The notes beneath the pieces are model-generated. The model did not search any database. It was not told the origin of the DNA and saw only the letters and a list, made by a program, of their open reading frames with translations. From a virus: 27,204 bases of DNA. Positions 8,151 through 17,500 of this stretch are shown in pieces (within the stretch, counting starts at the first letter, position 1; the number at the start of each line of letters is the position of its first letter). The stretch lies in the IMG/VR virus record IMGVR_UViG_3300027782_000302, positions 1-27,204 of that record; one strand, given 5' to 3'. Position numbers and translations under genes: made by a program.

Positions 8151-11100
8151 CTAAAATTTAATAATTAATTTAAGCTGTTCATTAGACGAAGGATCTTTGT
8201 CGAATTTACTTATATTATCATGATAAAGCACCTTACCGCTATATTTAACCAAATCTGGATACACAATAGAATCAGGTAAAGAAGTATTACCGTATGTACC
8301 AGAAGTAACCCCCCACAAAACGTTGTTTCCTATTCTAAATTTACCAAGATAAGGGGTGGTATCGTTATTGTTTATATGGTCTACGTCTGCTAATACTAAT
8401 ACAGGATATACATTATTTATCACAGTTGATTTAGTTCCTGTTGAATTTTCTATAGTATCAGAAGGATTAAATGCTTTATTTGTAAAATCATCAAATCCTT
8501 CAATAGTAACAGATGTAAGTTTTATCATTTTATTTGCTGTATTCACCGAAGTAATCAAAGCAGTAGCATTTGTATCAAGGTTAATTATCTTTTCACCAGC
8601 AATAAAGTTTACTTCTGTTAGATATTCAATATCCAATTCATCATTTGTACTGATAATTTGACCAGTTGCATATGTATCAGATTGATATACATATTCATAC
8701 TTTTGATATGGGTCAGAATTACCAGAAAGAGTTATTCTGGCAGTTTGATTAAACTTTTTACCAAATGAAAGAGAAGAATCTTTTTCGCCATTTGCTGTTA
8801 AAATTTTAGTAATTTGAGCATGAGATTCTGTTCTTGGTTCGTAAATAAAATCACCGACCGAGAAAGAACCAAGTACGTCTGTAAGTCTAATCTTAGTATT
8901 CTTTGCATTTAAATTTGTAACATTCAATTTAAGCTGATGAACTTGTGGCGTAATAAAAATAGAATGTTCTTCTGCGGGGTTAGTTACTCTTGTATCTACT
9001 ATATTAACATTTGCTCCACCGATTGTTTTAGAAAGAGCAAAACCAGAAAGAGTATAGATGTAATGTACTTCGCCTTCTGTTTCAATAACTTCATCTATAT
9101 TGACGTTTGCACCACCCTTTGTTTCTGAAAGAGCAAAAGATGTTGAATCGACGTAAGAAACATAATAATAAGTGTCTGATGTAAGACCACCAATAGGTGT
9201 TTGAAGAGGAGCTACACTATAATAAATTTTATCATTTAAATCTAATTTATCATCAGCGTTACTTAACATTATTGTATTTGCTGCGGAGTCAACAAACTCA
9301 GTATTTGCAACTACTGGGTATCTATTTGAATTATTAGCATGAGAAACATAATAATATGTTGATCCTGTTAGACCATCTATTGCTGTATTATTGGTCGGAA
9401 CTGTATAATAAACAATATCACCAATATCAAATTTAGCTGAAATGTTATCCAAATAAATTAAATCTTTTGAAGAATCGAATCCATCTGTATTTGCATAAAT
9501 TGTAAATGTGCTTGGTGTTGTAATTTTTGATTCTGTAATTGGTATAATTGCGCCTTCTAACGTAGCAGAGAGAGCAATTGAAGACGAATTAACAAACGCT
9601 ACATAATAATCAAAATTATTTACTAGACCATCAATAGCAGTGCCGCCAGCAGGAACAATGTAATTTACAATATCATTAACTTTATATATTGTATTCGCTA
9701 ACTCCATCTTAATAGTATCAAAATTATTATCAAGATTAATTTTATTGTTATTAACATATCTTAGATAATGATCTTCTTGTTCTGGTGATTCAGATGGATA
9801 AATGTTTATAAGCGCCCCACCCTGTTCTTCTGAAAGATCAAATCCAGAAGAGTTAGCAGTACGAATATAATAGAAACTATTATTACTTAACCCACTAATA
9901 GCGCCAAAACTATCTACTGGTGTATAGTAAAGAACTTTATCGCCTACGCTAAAATAAATATTAGCATTTTGAATTTCAATACGAGCAGTTTCTGGATCTA
10001 TAGAAGAAGCATCAAAAGTTCTGGCGGTATCAATACCAATAGGATTTTGAGAAGAATATGTATTTGCAACTATATTTCTATAGATTACAACTTCTCCGGT
10101 GTCCATGAATACCTGATTAATTTTTCCAGTTCCTCCTGGAATTTCTTCAGATACATTTTCTAAATCGGAAGCTAATGTAAAATATTTGATTTGAGTATTT
10201 GTAGCTTGTGCATTTGCACCTGAAAGCCAACCATAAATTGTAGCTTCTTGATTTTCTAAATCATCTGGATCTGCTACAAATGTTCCTCTAACGCTCTTCA
10301 ATTCAATAGTTGTAGTATTTGAGGAAACAATAATACCTGCGGAATTGGTTCCGGGCTGGACTAAAATTTCGTTATCGGCAAAATAAATTGAATTCCAGTC
10401 ATCGTACTTTAATGTAACTCTATCAAAATTATCAACTTCGAAAATAGCGTCATTTATAAATGGGTTTTTAATAATACCTATTTTTCTATAAGAACCATAT
10501 GTTGGGAAAAAGAACGATTCGTTAATTGTTGTATCGAATTTCTTTGAAACACCAGAATAAAATGCTCCTAGTTCAGAATACGCATCAAAACCATGTCCTC
10601 TAATTGGGGAAACAGAAGCTTCAAAAGACGCACCATGACCATATAGAGTATTGCTAGAAACTGAAACATTTGCTCTTGTATAATTTTGACCATGATTAAT
10701 TAATTCAACGGCAGTGATTTTTCTTGTTGGGTTTCTATCGCTAAGATCAATAGTGCAAAAAGCGAGAGCGCCATTACCATCACCATCAATATTAACCCTT
10801 GGGCCAATTACATATTCAGTTGCATCATTTGGAGAAGAGTATTTTGAAATAATTTTTCCGTTTGCTGTTGGTACACCATCAGCAGTTGTAACAAAAATAG
10901 TACCACCAGCCGAGAACCCACCATATTGTGTTTGTACGGTTATATTTGGATTCGTATCAAGGGAAACAATTCTAGCTTTAATCTTAGAAGTTGTTCCATA
11001 AAGAAAAGATGGGCGAGAATTTTCATTAACTGGGATAAAATTACTTCCTAGTACATCAGAAAGAATTACAGTAAAATTATTTGTGAAAGAAACTGTACCA

Positions 11101-13559
11101 TTTGTAAATAGATTGTTGTTAGCATTATCAACAACAGATAAACTTTCTCCAACTAGGAAACTCTGGTCAACAGGATGAATATCGGCGAATGTTACGACTG
11201 CCGAGTTTAAGTTTACATAAGTTATTGATCCGAGCGAACTACTTCTATTATAAGAATCAATAGAAATAGCTGTTGGGATAGAATAAATTTTCTTATTGTC
11301 GATACCTTGTTCGAAAGGAGCGTTAACAAACATATATGGAAAAACGGTTAATGTGTGATCATTTTGAGTAAACTGTACTGTGTGAACTTCACCCGCCCCT
11401 GTTCTATCTTCTGTTAAATTTATATTTGCGCCATTATAACTTGAAGAAAGAGCAAATGAAGAAGAATTAACAAAAGAAATATAATATGTACTACCATTAA
11501 CGAGTTGCCCAGATGGGGTTGTTTTTATAGCAGTTCCTCCATCTGTTGAGTAAATAACCTTATAGTTTTTCTCATAAAAAGTATTAGCATTTGTTAATTG
11601 TATAACATTATTTGTAACGTCAACGCCAGTCGTATTCGCTGTAATATTTTTAACAGTATGAACGTCTCCATTTAATCTTCTATCTTCTAAAGATATATTA
11701 GCAGATAATCCTGCTTCTAAACTATCAGTTTCAGCAAGCGCAAAAGCTGTTGTATTAGCATACGAAACATAATAATAAGAATTACCTACCAAACTTCCTA
11801 ATGGTATACTATTTGTTGGTACAGTATAATAAACTTTATCATGAACGCTGAACATTGTATTTGCTCGAGCCATCAAGAAAACATTTGCGTCTGCATTTGC
11901 ACCAATCGTATTAGCAAAAACGTTTCTATTTACGACTGTATACTTGAGAGTGTGCGCCTCACCAGGAGTTTCTCTATCTTCTGTTAAGTTTATATTTGCG
12001 CCATTATATGTTGTTGAGATGGCGATATGAGTAGAATCAACATATGAAACATAGAAAGATGCATTATTAGCTAGTCTTGTTCTAACGACGCCATTAGGGT
12101 CTGTATATGAAGCCTTTATTGCGGTGTTATTAGTAGGAACTATGTACTTTACATAATCGTTCAAACGAAAATATGTATTAGCGTTTGAAATTTTAATTTT
12201 ATTGTTTATAACATCAACACCAAAAGTGTTTGCAGTAGCGGCTCTTAGAAAATAATTAGGATCGGCAATTCTTGTAATTCTGCGAATATTTTTATAGTCT
12301 TCATTACCTACTTGAATAAAAGAACCAACACTAAAATCGTCTTGGAATTTAGTTACGAATCCAGTAAATTCTTGTGAAAAATCAGTAGTTTTTGACCAAC
12401 CACTATTGGCTATTATTTCATATGTAAGTCTGCCTGTATACTCAATGGCTTTATTAGAATCATCAATAACGTCTACCAATCCGTTTTTTTGAACTGGAGA
12501 AGAAACAGTATCAATTAGTGGGTAATCAACATTAAAATCAATTTCTGCATTAGTTTCTAGTCTCAATACAGATGTATTTGATGTGACGATTGTACCAGAT
12601 GCACCCGTATCTGATTGTATTAGTGTATCGCCAACATTATAAAAACCAACATCGTAAATGTATTTGATATTGTATATGTATTGTGTTACAAGATCGCCAA
12701 TGGTAAAAACGCCGTTTAGATCTTTAAGCTTTAAATTTTCATAATAATTGAATGGGGGGCTAACAGAAACTGTTTTGTATATACCGCTTGATGTAGTAAT
12801 TTCTCTAACTTGACCGCCACCAAAACCAGCCTTCAAATAAATTGAAGAATCTTTATAATGATCATCATGTGGAGAAGCACTATATGCCAACTGGACTACT
12901 TGAGAGCTAATGAAATTATTAAGAAACCCAGTTTCGAAAACTTGATAATTTTCACCGCCATTTATAAGTGTTATAGAATCAATTGTACCATTTACAGAGT
13001 TTGTAATAACATCGTTATTTGGCGTTACTGGTATATAATCTTTTGTTTGAAATTTATTGTACTGACTTGGATCGCAAGTATACATATATTTCCAAACATA
13101 ATTATCATATGTTCTGAATGTACCGCTTGTTTGGGTAATAGTTGGTTTCACAACTGATGGTACACCGAATGGGTAGTTTGGAGTACGACCGTTATCAATA
13201 CATTTATATACTTCGTTTGTGTCGGTAACAACGTAAAAATTCTTACTGTAAATATCAGGGTCGTTATTATTGTAGCGAGCGTAAATCGTATTATTCGCCC
13301 AGTTATATCTTTTTACCATTGATGTTACGTCAGAAGACTCTATCAATTTACCATATACTAAATCTTTATATGTGCTTTGCTCAACTTGTGCAAGCGAGTT
13401 ATTTGCAACAGGTACTTGAGTTTCGTCAACGTTTCCGTCCCCGTCTCTCCATGGCTCCGCCTTACCAACAAAAAAATAGTAAGAATTCTCGCTATCCTTG
13501 ATTGAATTAATAAAGTTATTAACCTGATCAAGCTTTTGATTTATTGTTAAAACTGCCAT
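8151..13559 (-). CDS. Baseplate wedge protein gp8-like, with very large insert
   Basis: This is an 1802-residue protein, against about 334 in T4 gp8. Both ends match T4 gp8 as I remember it. Residues 27-37 read YYFFVGKAEPW (T4: FITFGRSEPW), 82-87 VKRYNW (T4: PRRDW), 118-124 VYKCIDN (T4: VYRCLD) and 152-160 DNYVWKYMY (T4: DGYVWEYLF). The last 32 residues (YSGKVLYHDN to LKLIIKF) match T4 HSGEMIYMEN to INILFTF. About 1500 residues are inserted between these parts, including two arrays of a 90-100-residue repeat (residues about 440-738 and 1172-1541). gp8 is a wedge component that binds gp7, gp10 and gp6 in T4. A late promoter lies 30 bases upstream. The ribosome binding site is modest (AAGAG). 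No nearby downstream start preserves the gp8 N-terminus. Confidence 0.85.
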   Translation of the reverse strand: MAVLTINQKLDQVNNFINSIKDSENSYYFFVGKAEPWRDGDGNVDETQVPVANNSLAQVEQSTYKDLVYGKLIESSDVTSMVKRYNWANNTIYARYNNNDPDIYSKNFYVVTDTNEVYKCIDNGRTPNYPFGVPSVVKPTITQTSGTFRTYDNYVWKYMYTCDPSQYNKFQTKDYIPVTPNNDVITNSVNGTIDSITLINGGENYQVFETGFLNNFISSQVVQLAYSASPHDDHYKDSSIYLKAGFGGGQVREITTSSGIYKTVSVSPPFNYYENLKLKDLNGVFTIGDLVTQYIYNIKYIYDVGFYNVGDTLIQSDTGASGTIVTSNTSVLRLETNAEIDFNVDYPLIDTVSSPVQKNGLVDVIDDSNKAIEYTGRLTYEIIANSGWSKTTDFSQEFTGFVTKFQDDFSVGSFIQVGNEDYKNIRRITRIADPNYFLRAATANTFGVDVINNKIKISNANTYFRLNDYVKYIVPTNNTAIKASYTDPNGVVRTRLANNASFYVSYVDSTHIAISTTYNGANINLTEDRETPGEAHTLKYTVVNRNVFANTIGANADANVFLMARANTMFSVHDKVYYTVPTNSIPLGSLVGNSYYYVSYANTTAFALAETDSLEAGLSANISLEDRRLNGDVHTVKNITANTTGVDVTNNVIQLTNANTFYEKNYKVIYSTDGGTAIKTTPSGQLVNGSTYYISFVNSSSFALSSSYNGANINLTEDRTGAGEVHTVQFTQNDHTLTVFPYMFVNAPFEQGIDNKKIYSIPTAISIDSYNRSSSLGSITYVNLNSAVVTFADIHPVDQSFLVGESLSVVDNANNNLFTNGTVSFTNNFTVILSDVLGSNFIPVNENSRPSFLYGTTSKIKARIVSLDTNPNITVQTQYGGFSAGGTIFVTTADGVPTANGKIISKYSSPNDATEYVIGPRVNIDGDGNGALAFCTIDLSDRNPTRKITAVELINHGQNYTRANVSVSSNTLYGHGASFEASVSPIRGHGFDAYSELGAFYSGVSKKFDTTINESFFFPTYGSYRKIGIIKNPFINDAIFEVDNFDRVTLKYDDWNSIYFADNEILVQPGTNSAGIIVSSNTTTIELKSVRGTFVADPDDLENQEATIYGWLSGANAQATNTQIKYFTLASDLENVSEEIPGGTGKINQVFMDTGEVVIYRNIVANTYSSQNPIGIDTARTFDASSIDPETARIEIQNANIYFSVGDKVLYYTPVDSFGAISGLSNNSFYYIRTANSSGFDLSEEQGGALINIYPSESPEQEDHYLRYVNNNKINLDNNFDTIKMELANTIYKVNDIVNYIVPAGGTAIDGLVNNFDYYVAFVNSSSIALSATLEGAIIPITESKITTPSTFTIYANTDGFDSSKDLIYLDNISAKFDIGDIVYYTVPTNNTAIDGLTGSTYYYVSHANNSNRYPVVANTEFVDSAANTIMLSNADDKLDLNDKIYYSVAPLQTPIGGLTSDTYYYVSYVDSTSFALSETKGGANVNIDEVIETEGEVHYIYTLSGFALSKTIGGANVNIVDTRVTNPAEEHSIFITPQVHQLKLNVTNLNAKNTKIRLTDVLGSFSVGDFIYEPRTESHAQITKILTANGEKDSSLSFGKKFNQTARITLSGNSDPYQKYEYVYQSDTYATGQIISTNDELDIEYLTEVNFIAGEKIINLDTNATALITSVNTANKMIKLTSVTIEGFDDFTNKAFNPSDTIENSTGTKSTVINNVYPVLVLADVDHINNNDTTPYLGKFRIGNNVLWGVTSGTYGNTSLPDSIVYPDLVKYSGKVLYHDNISKFDKDPSSNEQLKLIIKF
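8950..10044 (-). repeat. Second array of the 90-100-residue repeat in gp8-like protein
   Basis: Units start near 10044, 9755, 9497 (truncated), 9312 and 9052 (partial). The consensus is a hydrophobic strand, then NAN.., a GDKVYY-type strand, P.NNTAI.GL, S.YYYVSYV.S, FALS.T.GGANVNI and E.H. The unit starting at 9497 stops at SHANNSNRYPVV and lacks its second half. The last partial unit repeats only the second half (GFALSKTIGGANVNI), 93 bases after the same motif in the preceding unit. Confidence 0.85.
11365..12236 (-). repeat. First array of the 90-100-residue repeat in gp8-like protein
   Basis: Three consecutive units start near 12236, 11935 and 11650. The outer two both contain GANINLTEDR and share almost identical DNA over about 36 bases (11402-11438 and 11972-12008). 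The middle unit is more diverged (SANISLEDRRLNGDVHTV). Confidence 0.85.
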
Positions 13560-13589
13560 TTATTTGCTCTTATTCCCGATACTTTTTTG

Positions 13590-13604
13590 TATTTATATGA
13601 AAAT
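13590..13604 (-). promoter_or_regulatory. T4-type late promoter upstream of gp8-like gene
   Basis: On the minus strand this reads ATTTTCATATAAATA, containing the exact T4 late promoter box TATAAATA (13590-13597). It is in the 44-base gap between the gp10-like fibre gene and the gp8-like gene, with the box ending 30 bases before the ATG at 13559. The same 15 bases occur upstream of the gp48-like gene. In T4 this box is read by host polymerase with the gp55 sigma-like factor. Confidence 0.8.
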
Positions 13605-14593
13605 TAGAAAACACCGCCCGTAAGTGCGACACGTTTCCAAGTATTTGTAGCAGTGCAAATATAGATATAATTTGCGTCCCAAGATATATTTCCAGCCACT
13701 CCAGTCGATGTGGACGTTTTTGTTTGCTGAGGAGAGCGCAATAAACCTTTATTATCAATAGTAAAAACAGTTTGTGAATTATTACTAAACTCGGCAACAA
13801 TTCCAGTATTTGAAAAAACTTTTAATCCTACTCCAGTATTTGAATAAAACTCGCCGCCGCTGCTGCTATTTGAAACACCTCTAATAGCAGTAGATGTATT
13901 AGAAACCCCTAAAATTGCGTTCGCACTATGGTTATTAACATGAAGTTTAGCCTGGGGAGTTGATATACCGATACCTAAGTTACCGTTGGCAACGTGATAT
14001 GCGGCTGTACCAATAGTAAAGGTGTTAGCGCGAGAACCAGTAGAATACGTAGAGTCATCAACTGAAATACCCCAAGCCCCAGAAGCACCAGCACCTGTTA
14101 AAGTTGGCGCATAAGTATTAAAATTATTTACTGTAATTGCCTTATAACCTTTAATATTTAAATCTGCAGCTGGTAAAACATACGAACCGTCTTGAAAACC
14201 AATATATTTCGTTCCACCATCAAAATATAATTTACCAGAAGTGTTCATATCACCATTAACATCTAATGGGAAAGTTGGTGAATTTTTACCAATACCAACA
14301 TAACCATCTTTGTTAACAATAAATGAAGTTACATCTGGGTTTTCACTATCCTCAACAACAAGAGAGTTTCCTGTTCCAGTTTGTGTAATTCTAACCGCAT
14401 CGTATGATAGATCAGAAACAACATTTAATCTAGCAGAAGGCGTGGGTGTACCAATACCGACATTTTTCCCTAATGGAACAATAGCGTTATAAAATTCAGT
14501 AAAATTAGAATTTATTTTATCCATAGAGGTACGGAGAGGATCACCTGTACCATCATCTGGTTCAATTCCAATATTAATTGTTTGTTTAGACAT
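13604..14593 (-). CDS. Short fibre with T4 gp10-like N-terminal anchor
   Basis: This is a 329-residue protein. Residues 5-35 (TINIGIEPDDGTGDPLR, then DKINSNFTEFY) closely match the N-terminus of T4 gp10 as remembered (NINIGNVVDDGTGDYLR, then KINENFDELY). In T4 this part trimerises and docks on gp7. Three motifs of the form GIGxxxPxxxLxV follow at residues 45-58, 99-112 and 206-219, which is typical of phage fibre and adhesin shafts. The C-terminus (NISWDANYIYICTATNTWKR) is a small domain common at the ends of fibre-like proteins. There is no intramolecular chaperone. The gene follows the gp7-like gene with two bases between stop and start and a GGGGAAAT ribosome binding site. The likely role is a trimeric peripheral baseplate fibre replacing T4 gp10 and gp12 functions. 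The anchor is well supported and the rest is inferred. Confidence 0.75.
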   Translation of the reverse strand: MSKQTINIGIEPDDGTGDPLRTSMDKINSNFTEFYNAIVPLGKNVGIGTPTPSARLNVVSDLSYDAVRITQTGTGNSLVVEDSENPDVTSFIVNKDGYVGIGKNSPTFPLDVNGDMNTSGKLYFDGGTKYIGFQDGSYVLPAADLNIKGYKAITVNNFNTYAPTLTGAGASGAWGISVDDSTYSTGSRANTFTIGTAAYHVANGNLGIGISTPQAKLHVNNHSANAILGVSNTSTAIRGVSNSSSGGEFYSNTGVGLKVFSNTGIVAEFSNNSQTVFTIDNKGLLRSPQQTKTSTSTGVAGNISWDANYIYICTATNTWKRVALTGGVF

Positions 14594-14595
14594 TT

Positions 14596-17500
14596 TTAAA
14601 TTTCCCCGTTAATTAAAGCTTTTTTATCTGTGTCTGAAGTTATTGTTGTTCTACTTGAAATAACCTTCGAATTGTCTACTGTTAAGTATTTGTAGACTGG
14701 GGGTTGTATTTCGGTTGTAACAAAAATTTCCTTATTTAAGCTACTGAAAATAACTTCTGCATTTTCTTGTTCTAATTCGTTCTTATTTACAAATCTTCCG
14801 AATAACTTCATTCCAGAAGGGTGTACTAAATCTTTTACATATTTTTCATACGTATTTAACATTCTAGAAGCAATGATCTCGTATGAAAATTTCTGGTAAT
14901 AGTAACTATCTTCAAGATAAATCTGATCGCTCAAAAATCCTTTATTATCTTTCCAGTAGCCTTTACTCTTACCGCCAAGGTCAACTACTGTTGTCCCGAT
15001 AATACCATATGGATTATTTTCGTTTGTAAGAGCTACTTGTTGGTCTCTTTCGTAACCATAGCCACTATCAACGATTTCAATAGCAGTAACAATACCGCCA
15101 GCGTAACCAGCCTTGGCTGAAACGTTCGCATTGAAACCTTTATACCCTCCATTTTTACCAACTTCTCTTAGTTCGTAAATTAATGGTTCGATAATTATAA
15201 CTTTAGGATCTTCTCCATAACCTTCACCTGTATTAATATTTTTGAGTCTGGCGATATCGCCTACTTCCTTATCAACATAAGTTAATGCATTTTCAATAGT
15301 TGTATCAAGGTTTTCTCTATCGTTATACGGAGCTACTGTAACTTTGGGGAAATCATAATGAGTCAATCTATTAGTCTTTTCAATTATTCCCTGTGCTTTA
15401 TCAAAGTAAATTTCATATTTGGTTCCAGGATGATAAGGGTCTGACCCATCATAAGGTAAAACTGCATAATCTGCAATATGTTCTGGGTCGTATTCAATAC
15501 CACAACCAATAAGAGGTGTTTTTCTAAAGCTTTGGTAAATGTTACCTGTTCCAGTTAAATTCAAATAATTTGAAGAACTTGCTGAAGCTAATGCAGGAGA
15601 CATAGCAAGTTTAAAATAATTATCATCAACACGAATAACACCGTATGGCGGATCAATCAATGGAAAAAGCGCATCGCCCTTTTCGTCTTCTAGTTCGTGT
15701 TCTGTACCATCATTGTAAGTAATCTTTCCTGTAACTATTTGATCGACTTCACTTTTACTTACATAATGAATAGTATCGCCTGTTATGTACCCATGATTTG
15801 GCATATGTATTGTATTGTCGGTAATGTTTACATTAGCAGGGTTTAAAAATACAGATGGTGTTTCGGATAAATGAATTTGATGTTGTAAAAGAACTTCTTC
15901 GAAAGTATCTACGAATTTAGTATAATAAATTTTATTTGTGTCAGTGTCAGGGTCGATTTCTAATAAGCCATATGGTAAAGACGGAATTGGATATTCTTGA
16001 TTATCATATACTCTAAAATAAACTGGGGTATTGATCGGTGGAACAGAAAAAGCTGGCAAATAAACTATTGTAGGAGTTCCAATTGCTATTCCTAATCCGT
16101 CATTAGGCGATTCAGGATTATATTGTACGAATCTATGACCAATTGATTTTAAGGTTTCGCCAACAATAGGATACCCAATAACAGTTGGTGAAACTTCTAT
16201 TTCTTGAATTTCAATTATATTTCCGATGACCGATGTACATTCACCGCCAGATAAACTGATAACTTTATCATCAAGAATAGCATCAATATGATAAGATGAA
16301 CCTGCTGAAAATTCGTTTCCGGAACTAGTTAAAGAAGTTCCAGGAAAAAGATAGCGTGATAAATTTTCTTGTCTGAAAGTTTGTAAATCATTACCAGAAT
16401 CAATTAGGGTGAAAGTAACCCCATAGATAGCATTATCTTTTGATATAGCAAGTTTAATATTACTAATATCCACTACATTAGCATAATACACACCATCTAA
16501 TAGATATCCATATTCATCAGTTCTATAATTTACTTCATCGATTTGTATTGGAGTTCCACCATTAGCTTTATAATATATTGGGTCGCCAGAAAGATAACCA
16601 TGGTTTAATATATAAATTTCACTTGTGCCAGGATCAATATCAACATCAAGTTCGGCGACTGTTACTGGGACTGGTCCCGACAATAAAGGATGATTAATTC
16701 CGTTGTCTAAAATTAAAGGGTCTGTCGACGTAACTTCTATATATGTGCCATCAGTGTTTATTACTGTTAAATTATTAATTGATAAACTTGTATTAAACAT
16801 TAATTCAGTATTAGTCATTAATGTTTCTACTGTTGTTATTCCTGCATCAAGTTGCTTGACGCCTACAACATTTTCCATAACTAATATGTCGCCAGAACTA
16901 AAAGTTCCAACTACATCAGAAACATAAATCTCGAACCCGCCGCCTACTTGAGCATCGCTTTCCATTTTTTCGTTAGCATAATCATCAATATGGTCTGTAT
17001 TGAGTCTGAAAATTTCTTTATTTACAATACTACCAACTTTAAACGTAGCTCCAGTACCGCCTGGATTTTGATAAGAATAGCCAGAATTAGTAATGTAATA
17101 TAAAACAGGATTATCAATAACAGGAACTTGCGAATCTGCTGTTGTGTTTAAATCAAGATCATAATCAGTAAATAGTTCAAAAGCATAAGAGTTTACAATT
17201 TTTACATGGTATCCATAATTTTCGATATTAAGATTTTCAACACCTTGTATATAATCCAATCTTACGGTGTCTCTGTTTTCTAAATTATGCCCTTTTTCAG
17301 AAACAATTATATTAGAACTATTTTTTACAAAAACAGGTTTTACAGTAATAGCATATCTAACATCATCAGAAGAGACAATTACCGTCGAAGCTTGAGAAAT
17401 AGAAGCAATTATTTTATGATCTGTTGTTAGGTAATCTATTGGGAGCGTTACAACTTCTGGGATCACGCCAACTGCAGGAACAACTACTTTATGAACAGAA

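Noticed and set aside
8151-13559. Interpretation of the 1802-residue repeat protein as a tail fibre or adhesin.
   Set aside because: The repeats alone would suggest this, but both termini carry gp8 landmarks, so a wedge protein with an insert fits better.
13560-13603. A possible small hairpin (ATAC, six A, GTAT) between the fibre and gp8-like genes as a terminator.
   Set aside because: The stem has only four AU-rich pairs and is not followed by a U-run. The bases are better explained as the spacer downstream of the late promoter.
13570-13800. A minus-strand 76-codon frame overlapping the 3' end of the gp10-like fibre gene.
   Set aside because: It lies in another frame of a well-supported gene, runs through the late promoter and shows no protein-like features.
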